A stretch of DNA of 64,000 bases, from the NCBI RefSeq assembly GCF_021018805.1, contig NC_086251.1, positions 42,354,767 through 42,418,766 on the forward strand, given 5' to 3'. How positions within the stretch are numbered: position 1 is the stretch's first letter; every line of letters begins with the position of its first letter. The notes under the pieces were generated by a model, which was not told the DNA's origin, did not search any database, and saw nothing but the letters and a program-made list of their open reading frames with translations. Position numbers and translations under genes: made by a program. Positions 25,138 to 38,396 of this stretch are shown piece after piece. Source of the DNA: Prinia subflava. Lineage: Eukaryota; Chordata; Aves; Passeriformes; Cisticolidae.

Positions 25138-25950
25138 AGGAATCATTGAATGGTTTGGATTGGAAGAGACCTTTACAGGTCACCTAATCTAACCCCCTGT
25201 AATGAGCAGAGACATCTTTTACTGCATCAGGCTGTTCAGAGCCCCATGCAGCTTGACTTTGAATGTTTACAGGGATCTTACCACCTCTCTTGAAGGCCTG
25301 TGCCAGTGCCTCACCACCCTCGTCATCAAATATTCCTTTCTTATATCCAGTCTAAATTTACCCTCTTCTACTTTAAAACTATAAGCCCTTGTCCTGTTGC
25401 AACAGGCCCTGCAAAAAGTTTGTCCCTGTCTTTCTTAAAAACTCTCCTTAACTACTGAAAGGCTGCAATGAAGTTTCTGCAGAACCATCTCTTCCTCAGG
25501 CTGAACAATTTGAACTCTCAGGCCATCCCCATAGGAGAGGTGCTTTTCCCTTCTGCTCATCTTTGTGGCTCTTCTCTGCACCTGCTTCAGGGCTTTCAGC
25601 TGACCTTGCTAAACATCATGAGGTTCCCATGAGCCCACTTATTGAGCCTGCGCAGATCCCTCTGGATGGCATCCCATTCTTCAAGGTTTGTCAGCTGCCC
25701 CACTCAGCTTGGTGTCATCTCCAAACTTGCTGAAGGTGCACTTGATGACACTGTCTGTGTCATTGATGAAGGTACTGAACAGTTGCAGTCCCACTTGTCA
25801 CTGATCTCCATTTGGGCATTGAGGCATTGACCTTATGGGTGTAACCATACAAGCAATTCCTCATTCACTGAATAGTCCATCCATCGAATCTGTATTTCTC
25901 TAATTTAGACCGATGGATGTTGTGAAGAGCCATGTGAAAGGCCTAGATCT
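25138..25950 (-). mobile_element. CR1 LINE fragment (well preserved, antisense)
   Basis: This is the clearest CR1 in the window. The 3' end is at left: 'ggtttggattggaagagacc' near 25152, then 'ctaaccccctgtaatgagca' near 25189. CR1 3' and ORF2 landmarks follow in order: 'gtgcctcaccaccctcgtca' near 25306, 'ccataggagaggtgct' near 25528, 'catgaggttccc' near 25616, 'ccctctggatggcatccc' near 25658, 'cttggtgtcatctccaaact' near 25709. It ends near 'tgttgtgaagagccatgtga' at about 25937. Compared with the full element there is an internal deletion between about 25595 and 25610. It is 5' truncated and non-functional. Confidence 0.92.
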
Positions 25951-28294
25951 GAAAACTGCCTCCTCAGATACCCAGGCAAGTCTAACAGATCAGCTGTGTG
26001 GCAACACTCCTGTAACACCATTCCACAGCCTTCACTCCTTTGGAGTGCATGAGACAAGCTTTGCTGGTGGTGACAAGCACTGAAGAATAGTACTGGCATT
26101 GCATTTGAGCTGTCTCAGCCAGGATCTTCCTTTTATTCAGGCGTCAGTAAGTGTATGGGCAGGAGACTTTTGGCAAATGTAGTCTAGCTTTCAAAAGTCT
26201 TTCAGTGCTGTGTCTCACCAAAAGTCTCTTCAGGAGCTGAAAAAGTAATGGCAGAAAAAGGAGGTCTGGACACAGTGAAAGAACTGGTTGGAAGATAAAA
26301 ACCAGAATGGAATAAACAGAATGCACTTAATAGTTCCCATGGGAGGGCTCTAGTGGAAAGACTTCTGGGATCCATGCTGAGGTCTCAGGATTTATTCATG
26401 GAATTATGAGTGGAAAGGGATGTGGATGGAGACAACATACATTTTACTGAGAATATGACAATTTTCAGGTGAGGATTATCTCCAGAACTGCAGAGGATGA
26501 CCTAGTAATGCTGAATGTCTGGACAAAAAAAAGGCAGATTAAATTAAATGTGTGTAAACACAAATTGAGGTGTTTCTGTTGGGAGAGAGAGAAAAGAATC
26601 CCTATTATGCATACACAATGATGGACTTCAAGTTGTTTCTGATGTTTTATTAAATAATTGTTTTAAAATATTTGCTCACTGGTCAATATTGGGCAAGTAA
26701 GCACATCTAATATGTATTTCTAGGAAGGAAATAAGAATGAAACAGAAAATAGAATGATGTCATTAAATACCCCTTTACTTAACACTGTCATCCTGTTATT
26801 TTAATCTCAGAAAGGGGAGAAGGGCAACAAAGATCATCAAAGGTCATTAGAGAGACTTCTGTACAAGAACTGTCAGTACATTCTGGGGCTCTTTGTAACT
26901 AAACTGATAGAAAAAGGATACGAGTGTGGGGAATCATAGTGTATTTTCTGTTTCTTTTTGAATACAGGGACTAAGTGTAAGCTCAAAAGACAAAGGAGGG
27001 CAAGTTTCAGAACAATCAGAAAGAAATATGATGGCAATTAAGGTCAGGAAAATCCTTGCCATGGGATGTTACTGTGCCTGGAAAAATCACACAAGAAAAA
27101 TTATTGATGGTATAAGAAATACAAAGACATAAGTTTCTGCATGCAGACTCTCACAAGCCCCAGATAAGTGGAGTCTGTGAAATGGTTTTATGCATCAGTA
27201 TTGCCACATAGATGCTCTGTTAGACTTGCTTGGGTATTTGAGGAGGTGGTTTTCAGTTATAGGATACTGATCCAATGCAATATGGAGAATTTTATGTTTA
27301 AATATTTTGTGGTACAGGTACACCATTTCTAGGCTCCCTGCAGTATTTAAAAGTTGATGTTCCATTTGCTTTGCCTTCTACTAACTACAGTGTGCCACAA
27401 CCCATTAGAGGCCATTGTACACATAATCTCTTCATTGCAAGTATTGCATAGCAAGGTCGTGTTCCTGAAGGCTTGTACACAGCCGAGGGGGAAGGCAGCA
27501 GAGAATCAGCTTGGTGTGAAGTTTGGCATACAGGTTTGTGCATCAACAAGTGTTGATGTGGAAGTGAGATGTGTTAGGAAGAACTGGAGGAACAGACACA
27601 CATGGGTTGAGAAAAGGTTGGAGTGTCTCATGTTGGCAGGAGGTGTAATGATGCCCCTTTGAATGAAAAAACGTGTTCATATGTGTAGGCAGCCTACATT
27701 TGAGGAAGCTGCTTTAAATGAAAAGAAAAACAAGGAGGGCTAGATGAATCCCAGATGTTTGCAGGGAAGTGCAAAACAGCTTGAACTTTTTTCACCATTT
27801 GTAGTTATTAAGGCCCCCAAAACAGTTGATTGGAAATGAGGATATTAGAAGCAGTTTTACAACTCTGCTTGTTGACCTGCATTGTGAAAGGATTTGTCTT
27901 TCATTAAATATGTTCTTTCTATGTATGGAATGGGGAATTGTATGAAAACTTGAAGGGAGATTTCCAATAGGAAAATTTCCCCAGATCACTATGGGCTGTG
28001 GTAGCTGCAGACAGCTCTCAAGCCTTAACTTGAATTTGGGGATTTTTCCATGTGTGACTAATGGTCAGACAGTGATCATTTGTATTTTTTCCCTGTGGCT
28101 GTAAGTGTGGAAATAACTGTCAAGAAGGTTTATTACTGCCCAACTGGACCCCTTTTCTGAGCACTGAATTCATCTAGAGTTGTCTTTTCCAGGAGACTTA
28201 AAACCCAAGGAGCGTTTTTTTTCCTTCCTCAGAAAGGTGGACTGATGCTGTGTAAAAAAGAGATAAGTGTTTACCCTACTGGGACAAACCCCAG

Positions 28295-29505
28295 AGAATA
28301 ATTGATACTAGAAATAGTAAACATCTGTCAGGTCACCTTGTCCATCTTCTCCTGCCAGGAGTGCTGTTGTTCCCTTCAGTGTATTAGCTTGGAAACGTTT
28401 CTACAAAGAGTTACTCTTCATGGGATTGTGACTGTCATTTTCTGTGTTCTGTTTACTGCTGCTAAAGATGTCTTGAGCACAAGTAAGGCTTTTCTTTGCA
28501 CCTTGGTTTCTTTGCATTTTGGGTACTGGAGACTTAACAGCAAAGATATAAGAAAATAAAAAGCAACTAAATTGAAAAGAATTATTATTTGGAGAATTAC
28601 ATGTATTAGCACTGCTTAGTTATTTAAAGGCTTTCTCAGGTAACAAATCATGTGAAAAACTGGCCAAAGTTATTAAATGGACAAGTGGCAGGTTTAGGAA
28701 TAAAAACCAGGACACAGCACCTGATCTGTTGCTTAATTCAGCAGAATACAAATGCCTGCTACTCAAACTGAGTACGGAGTCATGTTTTCTCTTCCTAATT
28801 AAGTGATTCATGGCATGTAAGCATTTAAAAATGTCAGAGAATTTTAAGGCCCAAAACCCCCATCCATACCCAGCTAGCTCAGCCTTCAGGTTCATCCTCA
28901 CTTCATCCCCACTTATATGTGGATTCAGAGTGGTCATAAACAACAAACATAAAACCTCACTTTCTCCTGTGTCCCCCACATTAAATCTAATAATTTGGAC
29001 CTCTTTAAAAGTTACTGTGTTGATCAAGTATCTCCTACTACAAAAACAATTGGGCCTTGAACTTGTTTGGAATTTGTATGACAATGGCCCCTAAATGTGG
29101 ATTCTTTTGATGCGGTTTTCTACTGCAACAAAGATGCTTCAGAAATCTGGTGGGTTTCCTTTATCTGCTGTAATTAGGTCTTTTCTTTATTCATCTTTTG
29201 AAAAACTAAACTAATGTATTTGAGTATTCAAATGTTTTAAAAGCTTGGAATGAAAGGGTCTGGACTTCCATGCTTTATGAATAACTCTGTACAACTGACA
29301 TGTCATTAAGGTTGTTCAGTGGCATGCCAAACTTGGTGTTATCTTCAAGTACCAGCTTCAGTGCTTTTTATTATTTACTTCCGGGTAATTCATAAAATAT
29401 TTAATACTATTGCATCAAACATAGATTCTTATGGTGCATTAGAAATGCCCCTTATCAGTAATGCTACCCCACTGACAAATACTTTGTGAGACTTGTCAGC
29501 TGAGG
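28295..29505 (-). mobile_element. Old CR1 remnants (two recognisable blocks, antisense)
   Basis: Two short blocks look like ancient CR1. One, about 28315-28400, has 'tccatcttctcctgccagga' and 'gttcccttcagtgtatt', a CR1 near-3' motif. The other, about 29315-29505, has 'ccaaacttggtgttatcttc' and 'catagattcttatggtgcat', matching the ORF2 region that follows the 'nucleotide-interval' typical of CR1. Their spacing and order fit one old antisense copy whose middle has decayed or been interrupted. The link between the two blocks is inference. Confidence 0.45.
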
Positions 29506-29512
29506 ACTGACG

Positions 29513-29589
29513 ATCTGTCTGTCTATCCATCCATCCATCCATCCATCTATCTATCTATCTATCTATTTAATCTATCTATCTATCTATCA
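29513..29589 (+). repeat. Compound tetranucleotide microsatellite (TCTG/ATCC/ATCT)n
   Basis: A run of about 77 bases: TCTG units, then five or so ATCC units, then ATCT units interrupted once by a tttaa. It abuts the right end of an old CR1 block. Such repeats are usually length-polymorphic. Confidence 0.95.
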
Positions 29590-32500
29590 TTACATCCTGG
29601 TTTGTTCTTGTATGCTGTTTATTTGAGCAGAGCTGTCTTCTGGTGTTCAGCTAAATACGTTAAAAAAAATGTTTCATCTGTACTTTCACCATTGTCATTC
29701 AAATTATATCAGATTTATTTGATAGAAGCTCCTTTTACACAGGAACGTCTAATGACAGTAAGTATTGTATTCCTCTCCTTTAATGTTTTTATTAAGCGCT
29801 TCAGATAGAAGCTGTTGTGCTATTTCCTCCAGGGCTGATGTTTCCTCCAGGCTAAACCCTTTCATGGTTATGCATCTTGTCCTGTTTGGCTTTTTAAAAC
29901 ATTCACACAACATTATCATTCTTTTATTCTTCTGTTATCTTTCTGTTATTTCAAGATTAAAAATAAACCCCAATGGATCATAAATCTCCTCATTCAGCTC
30001 TTTTAAGTAATTGGAGCAAGTGACCCAAGTCTGTGAAATTAAAAATAAAGCATATTTATTCCTGGTAGCTGATCAACATCCTCTTTTATTCTCATGGATT
30101 GCAAAATACTTTGTCATCTTCTTGTGATATAAACACTTAGGTTCTTCAAGTATTTATATCTAACAGAGAAAAATATTGCATACTTCATAAATTATATAAT
30201 CTGAACCTTTTAAACAGATGATTGCCATCTTGGTGTAATGACGGACTTTTGTATCAAGATGCAACATTTTTTTTAACCACTAGTGCATCCTATATTGATT
30301 TAAAGACTTATTTTTTTTCATTGGATCATTAGGAAACATTGTCCATTAGTTCCAACCTGAGTAGTTGTGATTTTGCAATATCATTATGCTTTTATCTCCT
30401 AAACTAAAGCAGATCTCTTCTGTCAGGTGGAGATCCTTGTAGCATGTAGATTTGGGTCAGCTTGTATCTTACCTTTGGGTGAAATAGATGGAATTCATTG
30501 GATATCTCACCCAGTATAGTATAGGATTAAGGGGGGCTTTTTGTTCTTTGATGTTTTCAACATATTTTTTTTAAAGCATAGTCAAGATCACAGGCCACAG
30601 TATTATGGAATCATTTCACTAGTACTATATATATAATCAGTGTCTTTTGTCTGTCCTTTCTTGATAGTTTCATACTTTGACAATGAAGAATCACAATTAG
30701 TCTTCTTCAGAACTGCTTTACAAAGCCATTTCATGTTCAATTGGTTATGCAGCAAGACATGCATGCTCTTTTCATAGTCACTGTTTGGAAGGCTTAGATA
30801 CGGTTCCCATTGTGTGAGAGTTGCTTACAGTCTTTGATCCTAAATCTATAATCCAGCAATGGCCTGAACTGCAATAATGTGTCTGAGTATATATTATTAT
30901 ATGCATGTCAAAGTGATAAGTAATCTGAGATTTAGCTATCTTGTTGTTCTTTTCCAAAAAACCACCATAGGTGTCGTGACTGTTTTGTAGTACCTGGAAG
31001 TTGCTCTGTGGTTGTAGTTCAGTCGAGGTAGGACTGAAAGTTCCTGGGCAGTGTCACTTTCCCCAGTGTGCTGCCTCAGTCAGTCTCTCTGGTACCTGGA
31101 AAGCTTATTAATAACACTTCTTCCATAAAATTAGAAGAAACCTCAGAGAAAAATATGCCTGTTTGTGTGTTTCCTCTTCTTGCCCTGAAATATTTTTTTT
31201 TGATGCAAGAGATCCACTAAAATAAGCCTGCAGTCCTAAATTTTTGATAATTGATGGTACAGGACAATCCTTAAGTTTCTCCATGTTAGTGGAAACTCAC
31301 TTGCTGTTTGCTACCTCCTCACTTTGCTGTCTACACCAGTGTCTTCAACAGGTAATAATCAATAGCAATAGTAGAATTAATGTAATAGTAATGTTCCTTT
31401 AGTGGCATAGATTTCATGCTCAGTCTGGCAAAATGAAACTTGGTTTTAGAAGGCAGTGACCATGCATCTTATACTTACAGGAACACACAAGCCAAGTGTG
31501 CAGGATGTGATTGACATGAGGCAGTTTATTTTCTTGCTTAAAAGTTATTTTAGGGTTTGACTGTCAGGTTCTAATACTTCTATATAAGCAAGGAAGAAAA
31601 TGGCAAGAGGCTGATGATCTGCCTTTAAGAGGCATGTTAGCCTGTGTAGGACAAAACAAATTTGTAGCACAGTGCAGGGACAGCAGTTGAGAACTTTTCT
31701 CTTCTCTGACTTCTGAACTTCTGTTGCTTTGTGAGGGACTAATAGGATCTGGGACAGATTTCTGCAACCCATCTTTCCTTTGAGAAGTTTTTGGGAAATA
31801 ATTCTTATCCTCAGTAATACCTGTTGATAGACCTGCATGCAAATGATGGGTTTGCAGTGAGAGGTATCAGGCTTGTAGATGCCAGAACAGTATGACATTC
31901 TTGTGCTTTGAAGGGCAAAGAAATCGTGTTATAAAACCATACAGACCTTACTGACAGAATGACTGAGGAGTTAGAGAAATAACTTGCCTGTTTTGTTTAC
32001 TATTTATATTGCTCCCAAAGCAAAATCGGGAAGTATGGGGTAGAAGAAAAAGTCAAGGGTGTTGCCATAGGGAAAAAAAAGAGGAAAAAAAATTCTAGTA
32101 GAGAAAACAGCAGCACTTTCAGTGTGGCATAGCTATCACCACTAATGCTCTCCTTTTGAGTGCCTTAAATGTGAACAATGACTGCCTGGGAATGGCAGGA
32201 CACAGTGATGCTGGGAAGCATCATGGGTTGAACATATATTCTCTAACAATGTATTTTTCAGCATTTACCTCTTAATATTCAGCTCATGGGTTTTTTATGT
32301 GGTTGTTGTGGTTTTTATTGGTTTTTTTTCCTTCTTCATTGCCTATTTGAAATAGTACAATAATCAGAGCTGACATTGAGTTATTTGGAATTGGAACAGG
32401 ACTGTAGGCGATAATGTACCAAATCCAGTATAGTTTGCATTAGAAATACTTCACTTAAAAGCCTCTGTTGTCATTTTTTCTGCCTCCTCCCTTGTCTGTG

Positions 32501-32755
32501 CTTCCTTCAGGTTTGACCATGCCAGTATGAAAGAAAAAAAAATGTATGAAGGACCGTGGCTAGGTTCTGCAACGTCCCATTCAGCACACAGTCCAATGTC
32601 ATGTACAGCAAAGTTAGTTGCATCTTCTGAACTGCTGTCCTACTTCTGAATATACTGGAGGGTATGGAAAGGCTGAATTTTCAGTCAAAAAGATTCTGGT
32701 GTAATCTCACCTCCACCAGTCTTTTCTCTAATGGTAACTCCATCCTTGAGTTGTT

Positions 32756-33336
32756 TGTCACGGTTTAACCCTAGCCAGCAGCCAAGCACCATGCAGCCAC
32801 CAGCAGGGTGGGAGAGAATCAGAAGGGCAAACCTGTGAAAGCTTGTGGGTTGAGATAAAGACAATTTATTTTAATAGGAAAAGCAAAAGCCATGCATGCA
32901 TGCAAAGCGAAACAAGGAATAGATTCACTGCTTCCCACGGCAAGCAGGTGTTCAGCCATCTCCAGGAGAGCAGGGCCCCATCACTGTAACAATGACTCGG
33001 GAATACAAACACCATCACTCCAAACATCCCTCCCCTCCTCCTGCTTCCCCCCACTTTCTATACTGAGCATGATGTCACATTGCCTGGAGTATCCCTTTGG
33101 GAACTTGGGGCCACCTGTCCTGGCTGTGCCTCCTCCCAACTTTCCCTGCACCCCCAACTTCCTCACCAGTGTGGCAGTACAAAAAGCAGAAAAGGCCTTG
33201 GCTTTCTGTAAGCCCTGCTCAGCAATAACAAAAACATCTCTAACTTACCATCACCGTGTTCAGCACAAATGCAAAACACAGTCCCGTATCAGCCACTGTG
33301 AAGAAAATTAACTCTGTCTCAGCCCAAGCCAGCACA
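32756..33336 (-). mobile_element. Solo ERV LTR, copy 1 (antisense)
   Basis: The 581-bp unit begins tgtcacggtttaaccctag and ends aagccagcaca on the plus strand, so on the minus strand it starts TG and ends CA as LTRs do. It matches an ERVL-like LTR widespread in birds as I remember it, and aligns along its whole length with the copy at 58690-59273. Minus-strand signals are a degenerate TATA box (plus-strand tttctata at 33055-33062) and an AATAAA (plus-strand tttatt at 32865-32870). Flanking ttgtt and atgtt may be a 5-bp target duplication with one change. There is no internal retroviral sequence. Confidence 0.88.
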
Positions 33337-33599
33337 ATGTTTCAATAATAAGGTGTGCTCTTGCTTTGTGAGCTACTTTCAGGGAAGAGGATAGCAGTTA
33401 CCAGAATACCAAGCAGTTTGTTGATCACACAGCTGCATAAGAACAGAATGTGGGGATCTGCATGCAGATGATGTGCATTCTTCTAATGCTGCTTTTACTG
33501 TCCTGGATGAACATGGGCTGGGCATCAGTTAGTGGGTGATACATCACTAGTCTGTCTTGGATTTTGTTCCTCTCTCCTTTGTTGTCTCCTTTTCCTTCG

Positions 33600-33679
33600 T
33601 TATTATGATTATTATCATCATTATTACTATTACTATTATTATTATTGCTATTTTTATTATTATTAGTATTATTATTATT
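33600..33679 (+). repeat. (ATT)n-rich microsatellite
   Basis: About 80 bases of imperfect ATT/TTA triplets with occasional ATC and ACT variants. It gives a spurious run of isoleucine codons in one frame. Confidence 0.92.
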
Positions 33680-36600
33680 CTGTTCTTATCTCAGCCTACA
33701 GATTTTGCCTTTTATTATGATTCTCCTCCCCAAGCCATGTGGTGCTGTGTTGTTGGCTAGGGTTAAATCACAGCAGCATAGCCTACAAGTCACAAATGAG
33801 GAGATGAGTAGGCATGTACACTCATACAGTAGAGTGCATGCAAGTACTGTTTACAAATGTGTATAAACCCATACATATGCCTTTAGTAGCTACCAGTGCA
33901 GATCTGTACATGAGTATATAAATACATATGCTTTCTTATGCATCTGTGCACAGTATGTAAATATATGTAAGTACATCTAGGCAAACAAATACAGCATATA
34001 GGGTGATTACATGTCCAAACATCCAGCCAGTCCTGCACTGAGGAATGTGTCCTTGCTTCCAGGATTTTTTTTTTCAAGTTCTGTGACTATGTCAGCCATT
34101 TTCTCTTATTCTCTTTTTTTCCCTTCAGCTGCCAGTAAAACATACAGACAAGTTTTCTTGATAGATTAGAAAAAGAATGGCTGACTGATTTCTAAGTATT
34201 TTGCTATTTTTGACAGCGCTTGCTCAGTGCAAGGAGAATAAAACTGCTGTAGAGGAGAAACAGTAGGTTCTTTGACTGCCACGTAGACAGACCAATCATT
34301 TCTATATTCTGGTCAACGTGGTCTGGGTAATAACAAGAGCAGAGCCCTCTTCTCAAACCCCTCCTCCATAGCAGTCAACTCCCGAAAGGGAAGTTGACCA
34401 TGTTCTGAAACTGCTGCTGTCAGAGTAGTGCCTCAGTGCTCTGTAAAGGTTGGAAAAGGCTGTTGGGATTTAAACCTCTAAAGTACATGGGAAGTCCACT
34501 TAAACAGAAAGGTTTAGGCAAATTCTTGCCAAAGAGTGGCTGAGACAGATTTTGTTTTCTCCCTGTTAGTGTTTGAGCAATGTAAGCTCTATTGCTCTAA
34601 GATCTGGTATAGATCATTCTTGAGCAGTAAGACAGGATTGAGCTAAACATAAAATACAAGTATCAGAGAAACTTTCCTAAATGTGAGATCAGTCTTGCTG
34701 GAGCTCCACACAGTGGAGGTGGGAACCCCATGCCTGGGTGCATTAAATGACACTTGTAGCAAAAGCAAACAAAAAGATATTTATTATTGTTCAGTATTTA
34801 CATTATAGAATTCTAAAACTAAAAGAGATTAGTAAATTATTTGCACTGATCTGTGTTACTAAAATATTTTCTCCAGTTTAGGCACAAGGTAGTAACTAGG
34901 GAGAAGGATTAGTCTTTCTTGCCATCTATTGACTTATTGTATGAATTCAGTTCCCTCTTTCACTTTCGCAAAATCAGAGATAGTGGCCCTTCATGAGGGA
35001 GTGCAAGATAATACAATATTAAATAAACTAATTCCAAGACACTTATATTCATCAAGTAACTTACTCTGCTCTGTAGGAATTTCTTATAGAAAGTATTTCT
35101 ACAACGACATGATCTCTTTTTTCTAGCTCTCTTTGTGCTGGGAACCAGCTGATCAGGTGTCTCTTTTGTCTGGTGTTTAGTGCTGACTCTAGTCCTGTCC
35201 TCCCTCCTTTCTGAAGAGATCTCTCTCCTCCTGATTTCAGCAGCCCCCACCTATTTTGAGAAGGAATTGTAACCTGGTGCTCAATTGGGTGCTGAGGTCC
35301 TCATCTGTCTCCCATTTCTGCTTCTCATTTCAGTGCTTCCATTGGAAAATGTCACCTGTGTTTGCTTTTGTTTTTGCATTCATGTGATTTCCTTAAGTTC
35401 GCTCACAGTGGCAGCAGCTGTGGCTGTGCTGAATGCTGCTGTATCCCCCTTGTCCCCAGGAGCTGCTGGACTCACACTCCATGCACCCAGATTCCAGATC
35501 AAAGCAAGGGATGAGGGTGAAGTTTTGCCAGCAGCCTCAGTGAACCCTGGTAGTGCCCCTGGGTTCTTTGCATGTGTTAATACTCTTCCTCAAGAAACCT
35601 GTAAGGGTGGTGGGGACAGGGGAGAGTTTTGTTTATAAAGGTTTGTCTGGAGGGCAGATACAACCAGATGAACAGCTGAGGGAACTGTCCAGTTCCAAGC
35701 CTCCCTCTCCTGGTCTCAGGCAGTGTTGTGCTGTGCAGTAAAGCTGTGGCTGGTGCAGCTGGGTGGATTTGTGATGAACAGATGAACTAGACCCTTTGGC
35801 ATTGTGGTAACTGGGGCTCAGTTCCAAATAGAAGATGGGTATTGAATTTTTTTTTTTTCTAATTTCCCCCTCCTCTTCATCTTATTAGTGCTGCAAGTTT
35901 AGAGATGAAAGTCACAGATGAGAAAGTTTTAGATACACATGGGAGAAAGATATAAAAGAGCTTATGGTTCTTTTTCTCGCACCAGGTTGGGGGTTATAAG
36001 ATGACAATATTTTTCTCTTGATGCTTTTTTCAGATAGGGAATTAACTACATTCCCTGCCCTTTACAGCAAATATTCAAGCAAATAGTTAGCTCATCACAT
36101 CCCTGTTTTCACACAGTGTGAGGCCCAGTGCTGATAGATGTCTGGGGAATTCTACCCATGGAGGGTTTGAACTTTGTTCCATGCTGTAGAATTTGAAGAG
36201 AGATGAGCAGAGAGACCCTGGAGAGATGTCAGTGTTGAATCACAGGGCAAAAAGAGAGGCATTAAAAATGTTTAGAATCCCCTAGTATTTTATGCTAGAC
36301 GTATAGAGGCAGTCCTCCCTCTCCTTACCAGTCCATCTGGACCTGTGACATGGTGTCAGCCGTGGGACAGTGTCATCCTGCAGTGGGAGTTCTTCTGCAG
36401 ACCCCAAGTGTCTTTGGTCCCTCACAGGAGGAGAGCCTGGCTGAAGGGGTCCCTCCTTCTCTGGCTGGCACTGCAGGTGGAGAGAGATGTCAGTGCCCCT
36501 GAGAGCTTTGTGCTAGGGCTGAGGGATGGACACATGCTGGGATGCAGCACCCTCAGCTTTGAGAGTCCAGCTACAAACAGTGACACCATCCTGCTGCAGT

Positions 36601-36741
36601 AGCACCATGTTAAGTTGGAAGGCTTAGTCTGTACAATACTAAACCCACTAAATGCTTCCTCTGTGGCTGTAATCTCATTGTTACTTGAATAGTGCTCCCT
36701 TTTGAGCATGTGCTCTCCCATATGTAATGGTAAATATTTGC

Positions 36742-36743
<2 letters not shown>

Positions 36744-36811
<68 letters not shown>
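36744..36811 (+). repeat. 68-nt pure poly(T) run
   Basis: An uninterrupted run of 68 T, the longest homopolymer in the window. On the minus strand it could be the poly(A) tail of a retrocopy whose body lies to the right (36812 onward), but I recognise no gene there. Its length may also be affected by sequencing or assembly. Confidence 0.95.
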
Positions 36812-38396
36812 CTGGGCAAGTGACAAAACCAGAAGATGCTACTGTGGTTGGCACAATGTGCTTAGCATTTGCTTTGCTTATATTGGAAACCTCAGCAGTG
36901 AGACTAATGCTTGCCTGCCATATGGAGACGGAATTAACTTCTTGTACTTTCCAGAGATATTCTAGTGGAGTAGGCTCAAGGTATACTGGCTAGGGAAGGT
37001 AGATAGTGGGGGAAAACTACATATCTGTGAGTGGGCCATATCTATTCAGTATTCTCACAGAAGACTTTCCACATTAGTGTTCTCATTAAAACACATTTTA
37101 TCACTGAAGTGAAAAGCTGAATGAAATTAAGAGTTTCTGATCCAAAGGAGTTTCCTCTAGCTGACATTTGCTTTCATAGCTGCTGGTAAGATTAATTTTT
37201 TAAAAATGTAAATCCATGAAATCTTCAAAACTGAGTTCGTATATCATTCTGATATTTTCTGAATCCAATTATTTCATGTTGATTTTTGGGCTGACCCCAA
37301 ATAATCTGGAGCCAGTGTAGCACAGACTGTATTTTCCTCTCTAATACAGTTCATGTGTCCTGTGGGGCCCTTGTGTCCATTCTTCCAGAGGGACCAGAGT
37401 ATTTGGTTAAGCTGCTTTGTGACAAAACCAGTCATGCATCTCTGCTGATATCAAGTGGGACACTGACATTGTGTCATGTGAAAGTATTTTCTTAGGGAGT
37501 GGAGACCAGAGGTAAAAATGGAGACCACTGTTGAAAGTAAATGCAATGCCTGAAAGATACTGGTTTATGTTATGGTTAAATTCATGCAAAAGCTTTTCTG
37601 TAAAGTTTGATAAAACGAAACTTGCCATTTTGGTTTGTTACAGATTGAAGTGAAGCATTTCATTGCTAATTCTCTGTAAGGGGAATGGAATTCTGTGTTA
37701 AAAAGTCATCCTGATGGAAACATTCACCTAGCCATACTAAACAGATTTATTTCCTAAGACAGGTCTTTTGTACTTGCACAACCTTAGGTGGATTTAACAT
37801 ACAATGAAATCATTAAATGGAGTGTTATTTGCTAAGTCATTGTCTGATAGACTTTTCAGTGTAATAAGGTTCAAGCCTTAAATGATCAATGGGGCCATCC
37901 TAAAATAATTCCTCTCAGCCTTTCAGATGAAATTCTTAAGACACTTGACAGTAATCATTTCCTCACTTAATCATCACTGAACCAAGCTCGACAGATTTAG
38001 CTTGTGCTTGCTAGACAAATCTCAGATTTTGGGATGCATTTAGGAGGAGCAGAGTATTCTGTAACTGGTGAATGTCTGTATAAGCTCACTAGAGGAGTGA
38101 ATGTAATTGAAGTCAACTCCTGCATGCTGGTAAAGAAGCTGCTGTGATAATGATTTATTTTTAAAGGTTTTTAATTTTTTTTTGAATTTCATTTTTATTT
38201 CATTTACCTCTCAAGCCTTCATTTGCTTGGGAGGTACTCTGTAAATTTAGGCTCTTCAAATTTGTGAGGTGTCAGTATTTTGTTATTATAGGGTTTATTC
38301 TTCCTTCCTGTCCTCGAACACTATAGGATAAAGTCTTTAGATACATAGTGATTTGCTCTTTCACATGTTTGTCTACTATCCCCTCACCCCTCAACA

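Noticed and set aside
32866..33311. Open frames up to 139 codons inside the solo LTR, and the similar frames at 58843-59312
   Set aside because: They are chance frames in two copies of the same LTR. The copies do not conserve one full frame, and LTRs of this type are non-coding.
33780..33970. Series of ATGT/TACAT-rich words
   Set aside because: These are imperfect and scattered; not periodic enough to call a tandem repeat.
36422..36826. Lysine-rich or phenylalanine-rich open frames
   Set aside because: They are produced by the 68-nt T run and adjacent sequence. They are not a protein gene.
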